From positions 1,984,001 to 2,048,000 of the forward strand of contig NZ_CP011412.1 in the NCBI RefSeq assembly GCF_001007875.1: a stretch of 64,000 nt of DNA. The letters are read 5' to 3'. Each line of letters opens with the position of its first letter. Within the stretch, counting starts at the first letter, position 1. The DNA is from Sedimenticola thiotaurini. GTDB lineage: Bacteria > Pseudomonadota > Gammaproteobacteria > Chromatiales > Chromatiaceae. The position numbers were made by a program, and so were the translations under genes. Below are positions 26,926 to 34,353 of the stretch, in pieces. Below the pieces are notes generated by a model. That model made no database searches, was not told the origin of the DNA, and saw nothing but the letters and a program-made list of their open reading frames with translations.

Positions 26926-27032
26926 AATAACACCACTCCTCCCCGACATCCGGCACACCATTCGGGAAAAAACGCCCGGATCAACTCCAGTGGCTGGCAG
27001 CCTCCCCGGCAAAGAGTGCACCGGACCGGCTG
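26902..27032 (+). ncRNA. Molybdenum-cofactor (Moco) riboswitch candidate upstream of moaA
   Basis: A 12-bp perfect outer stem is formed by CAGCCGGTCCGG (26902-26913) and CCGGACCGGCTG (27021-27032). Inside are CCACT/AGTGG (26933-26937 with 26989-26993), ATCCGG/CCGGAT (26948-26953 with 26976-26981) and a region CTCCCCGGCAAAG with a GNRA-like GCAA. It lies in the 5' leader of moaA, where Moco RNA is known in gammaproteobacteria. The inner segment CAGCCTCC (26998-27005) is perfectly complementary to GGAGGCTG (27074-27081) outside the outer stem, a plausible switch pairing. Just before the start codon, CTCTC/GAGAG (27090-27101) overlaps the AGGAG ribosome binding site. I could not compare it with the family model. 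Confidence 0.65.
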
Positions 27033-27109
27033 CCGTGCCGGAATAACCCTAGTAATCAACTATGGTATTTACCGGAGGCTGAATCTACACTCTCCCGAGA
27101 GGAGAAACT

Positions 27110-28141
27110 ATGACATCATCCGGACCCAGTGATCGCGACCACACCAGTGAGCCGAACAGACTGATCGATCGGTTCGGCCGCGAGATCAAGTACCTGCGCA
27201 TCTCGGTTACCGACCGGTGTGATCTGCGCTGTGTCTACTGCATGTCAGAGGATATGCAGTTTGTCCCCCGCTCCCAGCTGCTCACCCTGGAGGAGCTCTA
27301 CCGGGTCGGTAAAACTTTCGTGGAACTGGGAGTCAACAAGATCCGCATCACCGGCGGCGAACCCCTGACCCGACGCAATATCCTGCAACTGTTCCACGCC
27401 CTGGGGCAGTTGGAAGGGCTGGACGATTTCACCCTCACCACCAACGCCACCCAGTTGCCCCGTTATGCCCAGGAGTTAAAGGCGGCGGGCGTCAACCGGA
27501 TCAACATCAGCCTGGACACCCTGCAGCCGGAGCGCTTCCGAGCCATCACCCGCACCGGCGAACTGCAGAACACCCTGGATGGTATTGATGCCGCACTGCA
27601 GGCCGGTTTTGATCGCATCAAGATCAATGCGGTGATCCTGAAGCACCGCAATCACGACGAAGTGGTGGATCTGGTCCGGTTCTGCCAGGAACGGGGATTA
27701 GATATCAGCTTCATTGAAGAGATGCCCCTGGGGGTGATCAGCGAACATGACCGGGCCGAGGCCTACTACTCCAGCGACCAGATCCTGGGGGATCTGCAAC
27801 AGGTCTACCGGATGGTGCCTACCACGGAGACCACCGGCGGTCCGTCACGCTATTACCGGCTCGGTGACAGCGAGACCCGGGTGGGTTTCATCTCGCCCCA
27901 CAGCCACAACTTCTGCGACAGCTGCAACCGGGTACGCATGACCGCCGAAGGCCGGCTGCTGCTCTGCCTGGGTCAGGAGCACTCCATGGATCTGCGCCGG
28001 GTGCTGCGGGCCAATCCCCTGGATGACGCGCCCCTGCGTGCCGCCATCCACGCCTCCATGAAGATAAAACCCAAAGGTCACGAGTTTGATCTCACCAGCC
28101 AGCCGGTGCTGTTCCGGCACATGAACGCTACCGGCGGTTAA
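27110..28141 (+). CDS. moaA: GTP 3',8-cyclase MoaA (first step of molybdopterin synthesis)
   Basis: Radical-SAM enzyme that with MoaC converts GTP to cyclic pyranopterin monophosphate; 343 aa, normal length. The SAM cluster motif CxxxCxxC is Cys37, Cys41, Cys44 (DRCDLRCVYCM); GGEPLTR follows in TGGEPLTRRNI; the C-terminal cluster motif is FCDSCNRVRMTAEGRLLLC; and the protein ends in the Gly-Gly tail (NATGG) known to be needed for activity. The GAGGAG ribosome binding site is 5-6 nt from the ATG. The leader carries a Moco riboswitch candidate. It is divergent from the formate dehydrogenase operon that needs the cofactor. moaC, moaD and moaE are not in the window. Confidence 0.95.
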   Translation: MTSSGPSDRDHTSEPNRLIDRFGREIKYLRISVTDRCDLRCVYCMSEDMQFVPRSQLLTLEELYRVGKTFVELGVNKIRITGGEPLTRRNILQLFHALGQLEGLDDFTLTTNATQLPRYAQELKAAGVNRINISLDTLQPERFRAITRTGELQNTLDGIDAALQAGFDRIKINAVILKHRNHDEVVDLVRFCQERGLDISFIEEMPLGVISEHDRAEAYYSSDQILGDLQQVYRMVPTTETTGGPSRYYRLGDSETRVGFISPHSHNFCDSCNRVRMTAEGRLLLCLGQEHSMDLRRVLRANPLDDAPLRAAIHASMKIKPKGHEFDLTSQPVLFRHMNATGG

Positions 28142-28167
28142 GCGTAATTTCCGATGATGTGAATCAA

Positions 28168-28194
28168 CGCACACTACGGCACATCGTGCCATAG
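28168..28194. promoter_or_regulatory. Palindrome between moaA and the following small gene
   Basis: GGCAC-ATC-GTGCC, extended imperfectly by CTA/TAG on its two sides, lies 30 bp after the moaA stop and 40 bp before the next ATG. There is no T-run, so it is weak as a terminator; it may be an operator or a stabilising 3' hairpin. Confidence 0.3.
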
Positions 28195-28230
28195 TTACTG
28201 GTGAGAGTATCCAACCGGAGGGATCTAGCC

Positions 28231-28506
28231 ATGCTTACTTTTGAAGACTGCGTCGGCCTCTGTGATCTGGATGAAGATGAGATAAAGGCCATTGCCGAGC
28301 ATGAACATGTCCCGGAGATCGTCGCGCTGGAGTTAGCCCAGTATCTTATTCGTCTGCCAGACGGAACAATTGCCATCAAGCGCATGATTATTGAGGATAT
28401 TCAGCACGCCAGGGAGAGCAACAACCCGGACCATGCCAAGCTACTGCAAAATGTACTGAAACATTTTATAGCCAGTCACCCGGACTTCGAATCCTACAAA
28501 TCCTGA
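28231..28506 (+). CDS. Conserved small hypothetical protein (91 aa)
   Basis: A small acidic, helical cytoplasmic protein beginning MLTFEDCVGLCDLDEDEIKAIAEHEH, with HVPEIVALELAQYLI and DIQHARESNN further on. I recall similar short proteins in sulfur-oxidising gammaproteobacteria, but no function. There are no catalytic motifs, signal or membrane span; two cysteines in the first 12 residues are not arranged as a metal site. A GGAGGG ribosome binding site sits 8 nt before this ATG; the longer frame from 28201 ignores it. It stands alone downstream of moaA with 90 bp between. Confidence 0.75.
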   Translation: MLTFEDCVGLCDLDEDEIKAIAEHEHVPEIVALELAQYLIRLPDGTIAIKRMIIEDIQHARESNNPDHAKLLQNVLKHFIASHPDFESYKS

Positions 28507-28628
28507 CTCTGAATTCAACCAGGCCATTGACGCGGGCAGGCGGGCCGTTCCAAACCGACACCTGCCCCATCGACTTCAGCCCCGCCATATCTATTAACCG
28601 CTGAAAAGACAGCTCAACCTGTGCCTGG

Positions 28629-29273
28629 CTATAGGTAGACCCGTTGCCGATCACCCGGACTGTTACCGGGAGAAGCCGCGAATGGGAGTATCGGTCGTTC
28701 CAACGGTACGGCACGAATCACAAAGCGTTCCGGACCACCAGGCAGCCAGGCATCAAACGGGTAACAGGTGATCAGGGTCAGCAGGGTTTGCCCCTGATCC
28801 AGTAACCAAAGCTCACTTTTATCATGCACTTCGGCGCTGGCGACCGCGTAGCTCAGCCGGGCCCCCTTCAGGGTGACCAACTCAAGCCGGTCACCCGGCT
28901 GCAGCTGTTGCAGAAACCGAAAATGGGTATCCCGGTGTGCGCTGACCACGCTGTTCCCGGCAGCGCCCGGTTCGGCCGTACCGGCCATATGACCCGGCCC
29001 GAAAGCCAGGGTCCGACCACTTGCGCCGGCCAGGATAATCTGGTCCACACCGAGCCTGGGCACCTGCAGCCGGGCCAGCGGCCAGGTGTCGGCCCAGGGC
29101 CAGGGACGAACCCGTTCACCACCGGCCCGGGCGGTTTCCCAGGCTGACTGCAACAGGTACTGGGCTAACCAAACCTTCGCCTTGATATAACCGCCTTCGG
29201 CAATCTGCCAACCGCCGACAAGCAGCATGATGATAAGGATCGGATGGATTACTCTGGATGGGACAAAAGACAC
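28629..29273 (-). CDS. Class GN sortase of the proteobacterial dedicated sortase system
   Basis: Membrane-anchored transpeptidase, 214 aa, with an N-terminal membrane helix (IHPILIIMLLVGGWQIAEGG) and the sortase barrel. The catalytic triad is visible: His113 (VSAHRDTHF), Cys170 (TLITCYPFDAW) and Arg183 (GPERFVIRA). It would cut the single LPQTA-bearing target protein encoded nearby. I prefer a GTG start because GGGAG lies 6 nt upstream and homologues have short N-termini; an ATG at 29312 would add 13 residues. It is the last gene of the minus-strand pdsO-target-sortase run. Gram-negative sortases usually have one dedicated substrate, which fits. Confidence 0.88.
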   Translation of the reverse strand: MSFVPSRVIHPILIIMLLVGGWQIAEGGYIKAKVWLAQYLLQSAWETARAGGERVRPWPWADTWPLARLQVPRLGVDQIILAGASGRTLAFGPGHMAGTAEPGAAGNSVVSAHRDTHFRFLQQLQPGDRLELVTLKGARLSYAVASAEVHDKSELWLLDQGQTLLTLITCYPFDAWLPGGPERFVIRAVPLERPILPFAASPGNSPGDRQRVYL

Positions 29274-29370
29274 AACAGACTCCCGCTGAATGTTACAGAT
29301 GCCGGGCGGCACGGTGGGCAGTCCCGCCGCGCCGCCGACGGTTCAATCAAATGTGCAAACCGGATGCCGT

Positions 29371-29523
29371 TTAACGCCGCCCCGATTTTGCCGGTGCATT
29401 GCCCCGTCCACCACCCGAGAGTCCGCCAGTCTTGCTTGGCCAGTTACCACCGGGAAATCCCGTGGCCGGGCGGCCCCCGCTCTTCATACCACCACTACCC
29501 TTTGAACCGGTTGTTTTTGCCAT
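29371..29523 (-). CDS. Tiny Gly/Lys-rich protein (50 aa) between sortase and its target
   Basis: A 50-codon frame coding for a Gly/Ser/Lys/Arg-rich, low-complexity protein: it starts MAKTTGSKGSGGMKSGG, has FPGGNWPSKTGG in the middle and ends GGGRGNAPAKSGRR. A strong AAGGAGG lies 7 nt before the ATG, the best evidence that it is translated. The composition and the NWPSKTG/SGGGRGN pattern recall tiny basic proteins I have seen in marine gammaproteobacteria, function unknown. It has no signal peptide and no LPxTA. At about +10 net charge it might bind nucleic acid or polyanions; that is a guess. Confidence 0.65.
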   Translation of the reverse strand: MAKTTGSKGSGGMKSGGRPATGFPGGNWPSKTGGLSGGGRGNAPAKSGRR

Positions 29524-29605
29524 CTTGGCCTCCTTATTGATGCCGGGTCAGAAAGATCGACTTGGGGCGGTGATCCCCGGCCGCAACACCGCCCGTCGGG
29601 TTGTA

Positions 29606-31774
29606 TCAGCTGAACCGAAACCGCTTTCCATCCAGCCATTTTCGACTGAACCAGCCCAGCGTCAGCAGCAGCGCCCCCAACAGCAGTTGGAAATCGGCGG
29701 CGGTGGCGGTTTGGGGCAGGCTGCCGAACACCTTGTTAGCACGCCATCCCTGGGGCAGGTTGGTCGGCACCGCCTTGTTTTTCAGCTCCCGCTCTCCCGG
29801 TCGGGAGACCGTTTTATCCACAGCCACCAGGCTGGTGTAACGACTCACCAACTGGTGCGCCAGCGCCACCTCCAGCACCGCCTGGCGCACCGCTGCTTCC
29901 GCTACGCCCCGGGCCCGGCCATCCATCAGATCGGCGATCTTGCGCCGCGCCCAGAGCTGGTGGACACCGGATCGGGCTGATCCACCCCGCAGGATTACCT
30001 GCTGCTGCCAGGGCGTGCCGGCGGCACTGCCGGTCAGGGTTAGGGGCAGGTTCGACCGGGCCATTTTCAGCGCCACCAGCACCGGTTCCCCCTGGTAGAG
30101 ATCGGGGATACGGGCCGGCCACATCTCCACGCTCTGATCCTCCGGCCAGTGGATTTCGATATCGGTCAGGCGCGGCGTCTCCAGTTTGCTGAACAGGTTG
30201 GCCATCTTTTCACCCACTTCCGACACCTTGCCGATATAGGTGAAGGTGCCCCGGCCGAACCGGGCCGCCCGGGTCATGAAAAAACTGTTGGGGGCCGAGC
30301 CGATACCTACGGTGAACAACCGGCTGTCACCGAGTTGCTGATGGATCAGGCTGAACAGTGCCTGTTCATTACCCACGCTACCGTCAGTGAGGAACACCAC
30401 CTGGCGTAATATGCCCCGCTCCGCCTGCTGCCCCAGGGCCAATTGCAGGGCCGGCAACATCTCGGTGCCCCCATCCGCCACCAGGTGATCCACGTAGGCG
30501 TCAGCCCGACGCAGATTGTCCGGGGTCGCCGACACCGCCCGGGGAAACAGGGCAGATGTCTGGTGATTGAACTGGATCACGTTGAACCGGTCAGCCGGCT
30601 TCAGCCGCTGCAACGCCAGTTTGAGGGCCGCCCGGGCCTGGACAATGGAGGCACCGTGCATGGAGCCCGATGTGTCGATCACAAAGATCACTTCCCGCGG
30701 CATGGCTTGCGGCAGCGTCTCCGGCGCCAGTGGCGGCATCAGCATCAACAGGGCATACTCATTTCCCTGCCACTGCTCATTGAACAGCGCCGCCTGGGGT
30801 GCGTCCCCCGTCTGCGGCACCCAGACCAGTTCAAAGTCCCGGTTGGCGGGCACCGCCGTGTCGCGCAGCGCCAGATGGTAGACCCCGTTCTCATCATGCT
30901 GCTGTGTGATGGGGTGATAGACGCTCTCCAGGTGTGCCAGGGGCATTCCCGGATCGAGCCGGACAGTGATCGACACCGGATTGACAGGAGCTTCAGACGG
31001 ATCCAGCACCGGCGGGGTGATGCGTGCCGCATCGGGCACCTGTGGGGTATTCTGCGCCCAGCCGTTACCGGAGAACGCCGTCACCTGCTCCCTTCCCAGG
31101 GGAGTACCCGGGATGTAGCGGGGTGCCACCACCAGCGGAAAACGGAGCCTGAACTGCCCCTGGCTGTAGGCGATGGTCTGTTGATATTCAATCTCCACCT
31201 GTACCGTCTCACCCGGCGCAATATTGGCCACGGCAGTGGTGAAGATATTCGGGCGTTCCTGGCTCAGCAGGCTGGCCTTTTTACCCGCCCGCCGGGCCGC
31301 CTGGTAGGCTTTACGGGCCGCACCCTTCTCCCGGATCTCTCCCTCGATCAGGCGCTCACCGATACGCAGACGCATCCGATCCACGGCCGCATGCTCCGGC
31401 AGTGGAAACACATAGGTACCTTCGACCCATTCAGTGCCGGGATTGCGAAAGCGCTGGCTGACCAGCACCCGGGCGATCATACCGCTGATGTTCATCTGCA
31501 CATCGCTCTGCAGCACCGGTGCATCTACTGCCACACCGCCACTGGCCAGTTTCAGCAGCAATGAACCCCGCTGTACCTGACCAGGCTCGATCCGGTTCTG
31601 TGCAGCTGCTGTGGGGTCCGGGGGGGCAATGCTCTCGGCCGCTTCCACCGGGCTCATCAGGAGAAACGCCAACAGTCCCAGTAACAGGGAGGTCACCACC
31701 CCCGCCAGCAGGGAGATCAGCGAGGTAAACCACATATCCCGCCCCAGATGATTAATCGTTTTTTGCTCGGCCAT
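29606..31774 (-). CDS. Sortase target protein with VIT and von Willebrand A domains (LPQTA sorting signal)
   Basis: Large envelope protein, 722 aa, of the marine proteobacterial sortase target family. After an N-terminal membrane segment (SLISLLAGVVTSLLLGLLAFLL) come a VIT domain (about residues 70-190, with FPLPEHAAVDRM and ERPNIFTTAVANI), a von Willebrand A domain (from about 315; metal site DTSGSMHG) and a C-terminal sorting signal: LPQTA at 686-690, a hydrophobic stretch (FQLLLGALLLTLGWF) and a basic end (RKWLDGKRFRF). I use the ATG giving MAEQKTINHLG; an upstream ATG at 31840 adds 22 polar residues. The adjacent sortase is its expected processor, giving attachment in or release from the envelope. 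Confidence 0.9.
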   Translation of the reverse strand: MAEQKTINHLGRDMWFTSLISLLAGVVTSLLLGLLAFLLMSPVEAAESIAPPDPTAAAQNRIEPGQVQRGSLLLKLASGGVAVDAPVLQSDVQMNISGMIARVLVSQRFRNPGTEWVEGTYVFPLPEHAAVDRMRLRIGERLIEGEIREKGAARKAYQAARRAGKKASLLSQERPNIFTTAVANIAPGETVQVEIEYQQTIAYSQGQFRLRFPLVVAPRYIPGTPLGREQVTAFSGNGWAQNTPQVPDAARITPPVLDPSEAPVNPVSITVRLDPGMPLAHLESVYHPITQQHDENGVYHLALRDTAVPANRDFELVWVPQTGDAPQAALFNEQWQGNEYALLMLMPPLAPETLPQAMPREVIFVIDTSGSMHGASIVQARAALKLALQRLKPADRFNVIQFNHQTSALFPRAVSATPDNLRRADAYVDHLVADGGTEMLPALQLALGQQAERGILRQVVFLTDGSVGNEQALFSLIHQQLGDSRLFTVGIGSAPNSFFMTRAARFGRGTFTYIGKVSEVGEKMANLFSKLETPRLTDIEIHWPEDQSVEMWPARIPDLYQGEPVLVALKMARSNLPLTLTGSAAGTPWQQQVILRGGSARSGVHQLWARRKIADLMDGRARGVAEAAVRQAVLEVALAHQLVSRYTSLVAVDKTVSRPGERELKNKAVPTNLPQGWRANKVFGSLPQTATAADFQLLLGALLLTLGWFSRKWLDGKRFRFS

Positions 31775-31913
31775 GACGCACCCCGCTGCTGTTTTTCTGT
31801 TTCTGATGTTGGCTGCCCGGCCGTCCCGGCCGAAGTTCATAGAGTTCCCGATGCATAGTCTCTGGCGAGCAGTAGAGAAACTGCTCGCTGAGGGGCTGGA
31901 TCAACTGGCTCAT
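31752..31913 (-). CDS. Candidate 53-aa ORF overlapping pdsO and the sortase target gene
   Basis: The frame starts at an ATG inside the pdsO stop (ATGA overlap) with GGAGGTG 4 nt upstream, and ends 23 bp inside the target gene. It codes for MSQLIQPLSEQFLYCSPETM, then a basic, glycine/glutamine-rich tail. The overlap pattern is typical of translational coupling and could carry ribosomes from pdsO to the target gene. However, the tail is low in complexity and I recognise no homologue, so it may be only a coupling leader or chance. Confidence 0.4.
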   Translation of the reverse strand: MSQLIQPLSEQFLYCSPETMHRELYELRPGRPGSQHQKQKNSSGVRHGRAKND

Positions 31914-32662
31914 GGGGCACCTCCAACCTGCAGACGGATCACCACCTGACGGTCATATACCAACCCCTCCGGGTCGTTGACGGAATAACGGGCCGCTGTC
32001 TCTCCGTGGGCCTGCCGGGAGATGCGGGCCGGCTGCACACCCTGTTGAATCAGGGCATGACTGACCACCTCGGCCCGCGCCGCACTCAACGCCTGATTAG
32101 CCCCCTGTCCGCCACGCCGGTCGGCATGGGCATGCAGCACGATCCGCCACTCATCCAGGGTTCGCAGCATGGCGGCCAGTTCGGCCAGATCCTGCCGATC
32201 TTCCGGCTCCAGGGTCGTTTCACCGGTGCGGAAATGGATACGCTGTACGAATCCCCGGGCGATCACCTCCAGCCGTTGCCGGTAGTCGGATTGTGCCGCC
32301 GCCAGTTGCCGGGTCAGCGTCTGCAGCTGCCCGCTTTTGACCCGCTCCGCCTGGCTCAACTGCGCCATCGCCTGCCGGGTACTGTGCAGATCCGCTTCCA
32401 GCCCCCGGTGACGGCCGAGCAGTCCGCCACCGGCGGCACCCACGATAAATCCGGGCGGTCCACCAATGATGGCCCCGGCGATGGCACCGATGCCGGCACC
32501 CTGCCAGGTTTCCCGGTAGTCGGTGGTATCGGCTGACTCTCCGCTCCAGGGCTGCTGCCACTGTTCCAGCCCCTGGGGGCTCTCCTGGTCACCCCCATAG
32601 GCGCTGGCGTTGCCCGCCAGCAGCATCCCGATCATCAACGAATTAACGAGTTGTCTGTTCAT
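31910..32662 (-). CDS. pdsO: PdsO, sortase-associated OmpA-like protein
   Basis: Envelope protein of 250 aa belonging to the OmpA-like family tied to the dedicated sortase system. A signal peptide ends near GNASAYGG; a glycine-rich, membrane-like stretch (AGIGAIAGAIIGGPPGFIVGAAGG) at about 52-75 is followed by a coiled region (75-125) and a C-terminal OmpA peptidoglycan-binding fold (about 135-245) with IHFRTGETTLEPEDR and the NQALSAARAEVV / ISRQAHGE pattern. It heads the minus-strand run to target and sortase. Four TGGCA-type elements and a sigma54-like sequence lie in its 338-bp upstream region, shared with the divergent regulator gene. Confidence 0.88.
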   Translation of the reverse strand: MNRQLVNSLMIGMLLAGNASAYGGDQESPQGLEQWQQPWSGESADTTDYRETWQGAGIGAIAGAIIGGPPGFIVGAAGGGLLGRHRGLEADLHSTRQAMAQLSQAERVKSGQLQTLTRQLAAAQSDYRQRLEVIARGFVQRIHFRTGETTLEPEDRQDLAELAAMLRTLDEWRIVLHAHADRRGGQGANQALSAARAEVVSHALIQQGVQPARISRQAHGETAARYSVNDPEGLVYDRQVVIRLQVGGAP

Positions 32663-33000
32663 CCCCTACTCCTGGTTGGCCCAGCGCACCTTCCCTGGTG
32701 AGACAGTCATCCTGACTTGCGCCGGTTGCTGGTTGTGTTGGCAGTGATTAAACAGGGCGGGGGTGGCAGATGGGTTGCACAGGCCGGGCAAGGTGGTGGC
32801 AGATTCGGGCAGAATTGTGGCAATTTGTCCAAACGGCGCCGGGAGAGTGGTACAAATCGGCCCATATCCTGCGAACTGCCCCTGGCGAGCCATCAGGGAC
32901 CTCACCCCAATATCCAGACAGAAAAGGGGGATAAAATCAGCGCGGTATGAAATTTGCCTGAGAATTCCGGGTCCAGCCGGCGAAACCAGGGAATTCAGCG
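32663..33000. promoter_or_regulatory. Divergent control region of pdsO and the HTH/molybdate-binding-like regulator, with repeated GGTGGCAGAT
   Basis: No gene is visible. GGTGGCAGAT occurs twice, at 32762-32771 and 32795-32804, exactly 33 bp (three turns) apart, and TGGCA recurs at 32739 and 32818. At 32816-32832, TGTGGCA-ATT-TGTCCAA resembles, with one mismatch per half, the heptamer palindrome found near mobB. These look like regulator sites (PdsR is an obvious candidate), but no match to a known box is claimed. Confidence 0.45.
32764..32779 (+). promoter_or_regulatory. Possible sigma54 element (TGGCAGATGGGTTGCA)
   Basis: GG and GC are spaced by 10 bp with TGGCA and TTGCA flanks, a close match to the -24/-12 consensus. 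It faces the HTH/molybdate-binding-like regulator gene but is about 230 bp from its start, and it overlaps one of the GGTGGCAGAT repeats, so it may be fortuitous. Confidence 0.35.
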
Positions 33001-33915
33001 ATGGTGGCCACAATGCCCCCCCAGAGCGATGCGTTTATGAGCGTCAAACAGGTGGCGGAGTATCTCCATCTGAACGAGAAGAAGATCTATGCACTGGTCA
33101 ACGAGGGGGGCATCCCGGCCACCAAGGTGACCGGCAAATGGATGTTTCCCCGGGAATTGGTGGATCGCTGGATGCTGGACTCCACCCATGGCGGCCTGCT
33201 CAGTGACCGGTTAGTGATCTCCGGTGGCGACGATCCACTGCTTTATCACCTGGTACAGGAGTTCGCCCGGGAACGGGGGAGCCACGCCCTGATCTGCTAC
33301 ACGCCAACCGGCACCCGACTGGGGCTGGACCTGCTGCAGTCCAACCGGGTGGACACCTGCGCCATCCACTGGGGGCCGGACGGAGAGAGCCACATCCGCC
33401 ATCCGGCCCTGTTGAGCCAATACTCCCAGCATCGCCAGTGGGTGCTGATCCGCGCCTTCAGGCGGGAACAGGGTCTGATGGTCAACCCCACTCTGGCAGC
33501 CGGGGAGAAGGAGCCGCAACAGCTGTTTGAGAAGCGCTATCGCTGGGTGTTGCGGCAGAGTGGATCGGGGGCACAACGATTCCTGCTGGAGCTGTTCAGC
33601 CATCACGGTGTCGATTGGGATCAGCTGAACTGCCTCACCACCGCACTCTCCGAACGGGAAGCGGCGGCGGCCATTGCCATGCGGCTGGCGGATGTTGCAC
33701 CCGGCACCCGGGCCACCGCGACGGGCTATGGTCTGGGGTATATCCCCTGCGGGCAGGTCTCGTTCGATCTGGTCCTGCCCCGGGCAATCTGGTTCAGAAA
33801 GCTGTTTCAGGAGCTGTTGGGACGCCTGAAGTCCCAACCCTGCCAGGCGATGGCCGACCTGTTGACCGGCTACGATCTGGAGGAGACCGGTCGCTTGATC
33901 TGGGGCGATGAGTAA
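33001..33915 (+). CDS. One-component regulator: excisionase-type HTH fused to molybdate-binding-like domain
   Basis: A 304-aa cytoplasmic protein. The N-terminal ~65 residues are a winged HTH of the excisionase/MerR-like type (MSVKQVAEYLHLNEKKIYALVNEGGIPATKVTGKWMFPRELVDRWM, starting at residue 13). Residues ~80-300 form a periplasmic-binding-protein fold of the kind grouped with molybdate-binding domains (LGLDLLQSNRVDTCAIHWG, RQSGSGAQRFLLELF, ATGYGLGYIPCGQVSFDLVL). It probably senses an oxyanion such as molybdate or tungstate and controls molybdoenzyme genes; this fits moaA, mobB and fdh nearby. The start could instead be 33013 or 33037; the HTH is complete in all cases. It splits the sortase locus in two. 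Confidence 0.82.
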   Translation: MVATMPPQSDAFMSVKQVAEYLHLNEKKIYALVNEGGIPATKVTGKWMFPRELVDRWMLDSTHGGLLSDRLVISGGDDPLLYHLVQEFARERGSHALICYTPTGTRLGLDLLQSNRVDTCAIHWGPDGESHIRHPALLSQYSQHRQWVLIRAFRREQGLMVNPTLAAGEKEPQQLFEKRYRWVLRQSGSGAQRFLLELFSHHGVDWDQLNCLTTALSEREAAAAIAMRLADVAPGTRATATGYGLGYIPCGQVSFDLVLPRAIWFRKLFQELLGRLKSQPCQAMADLLTGYDLEETGRLIWGDE

Positions 33916-33927
33916 CCCGGGGAATCC

Positions 33928-34176
33928 CTATTCGAGATGCTCCAGCCCCTTCAGGGCGTCTTCCAGAGGTTCGCCCTGCAGATAGCGGGAGCAGCGTTCA
34001 CGCCACTCGTCACGGGACATTTCTCCCTCAGCCAGCATCGCTGCCACTACCTGTCCCCAGCGCACCAGGTAGCTGTTTTTGTCCAGCAGGTTGGCGTGCT
34101 GTTCAAGCATATCCCGGCGCTGTTTGCCCAGGTCGTCCAGTTCATCTTCAACAATTAATCCGTGCTCATCGGTCAT
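33928..34176 (-). CDS. Small hypothetical protein (82 aa)
   Basis: A short acidic cytoplasmic protein beginning MTDEHGLIVEDELDDLGKQRRDMLEQHANLL, then YLVRWGQVVAAMLAEGEMSRDEWRERCSRYLQ. It is almost entirely helical, without signal, membrane segment or known motif. The ATG used here opens on the conserved-looking acidic stretch; an upstream start at 34251 would add 25 unlikely residues. It converges with the HTH regulator (12 bp between stops) and lies downstream of the NtrC-type regulator on the same strand, so it may belong to that transcript. I do not recognise a family. Confidence 0.65.
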   Translation of the reverse strand: MTDEHGLIVEDELDDLGKQRRDMLEQHANLLDKNSYLVRWGQVVAAMLAEGEMSRDEWRERCSRYLQGEPLEDALKGLEHLE

Positions 34177-34353
34177 AACAGTACCGCCTGTAAAACATCC
34201 ATAATCCTGATCCCTGCATGGATAGTATCCGCTCGCCGGTGCCAGGGCCAACTGAATGTGGGTTTTTGCTGTGGTGCTGATCGGCGGAGCAGCGAGCCGG
34301 TCCCACCTGATAGAGAGATCGTGCCGGACGTGACGGGGAAAGCGACGCTCTGT

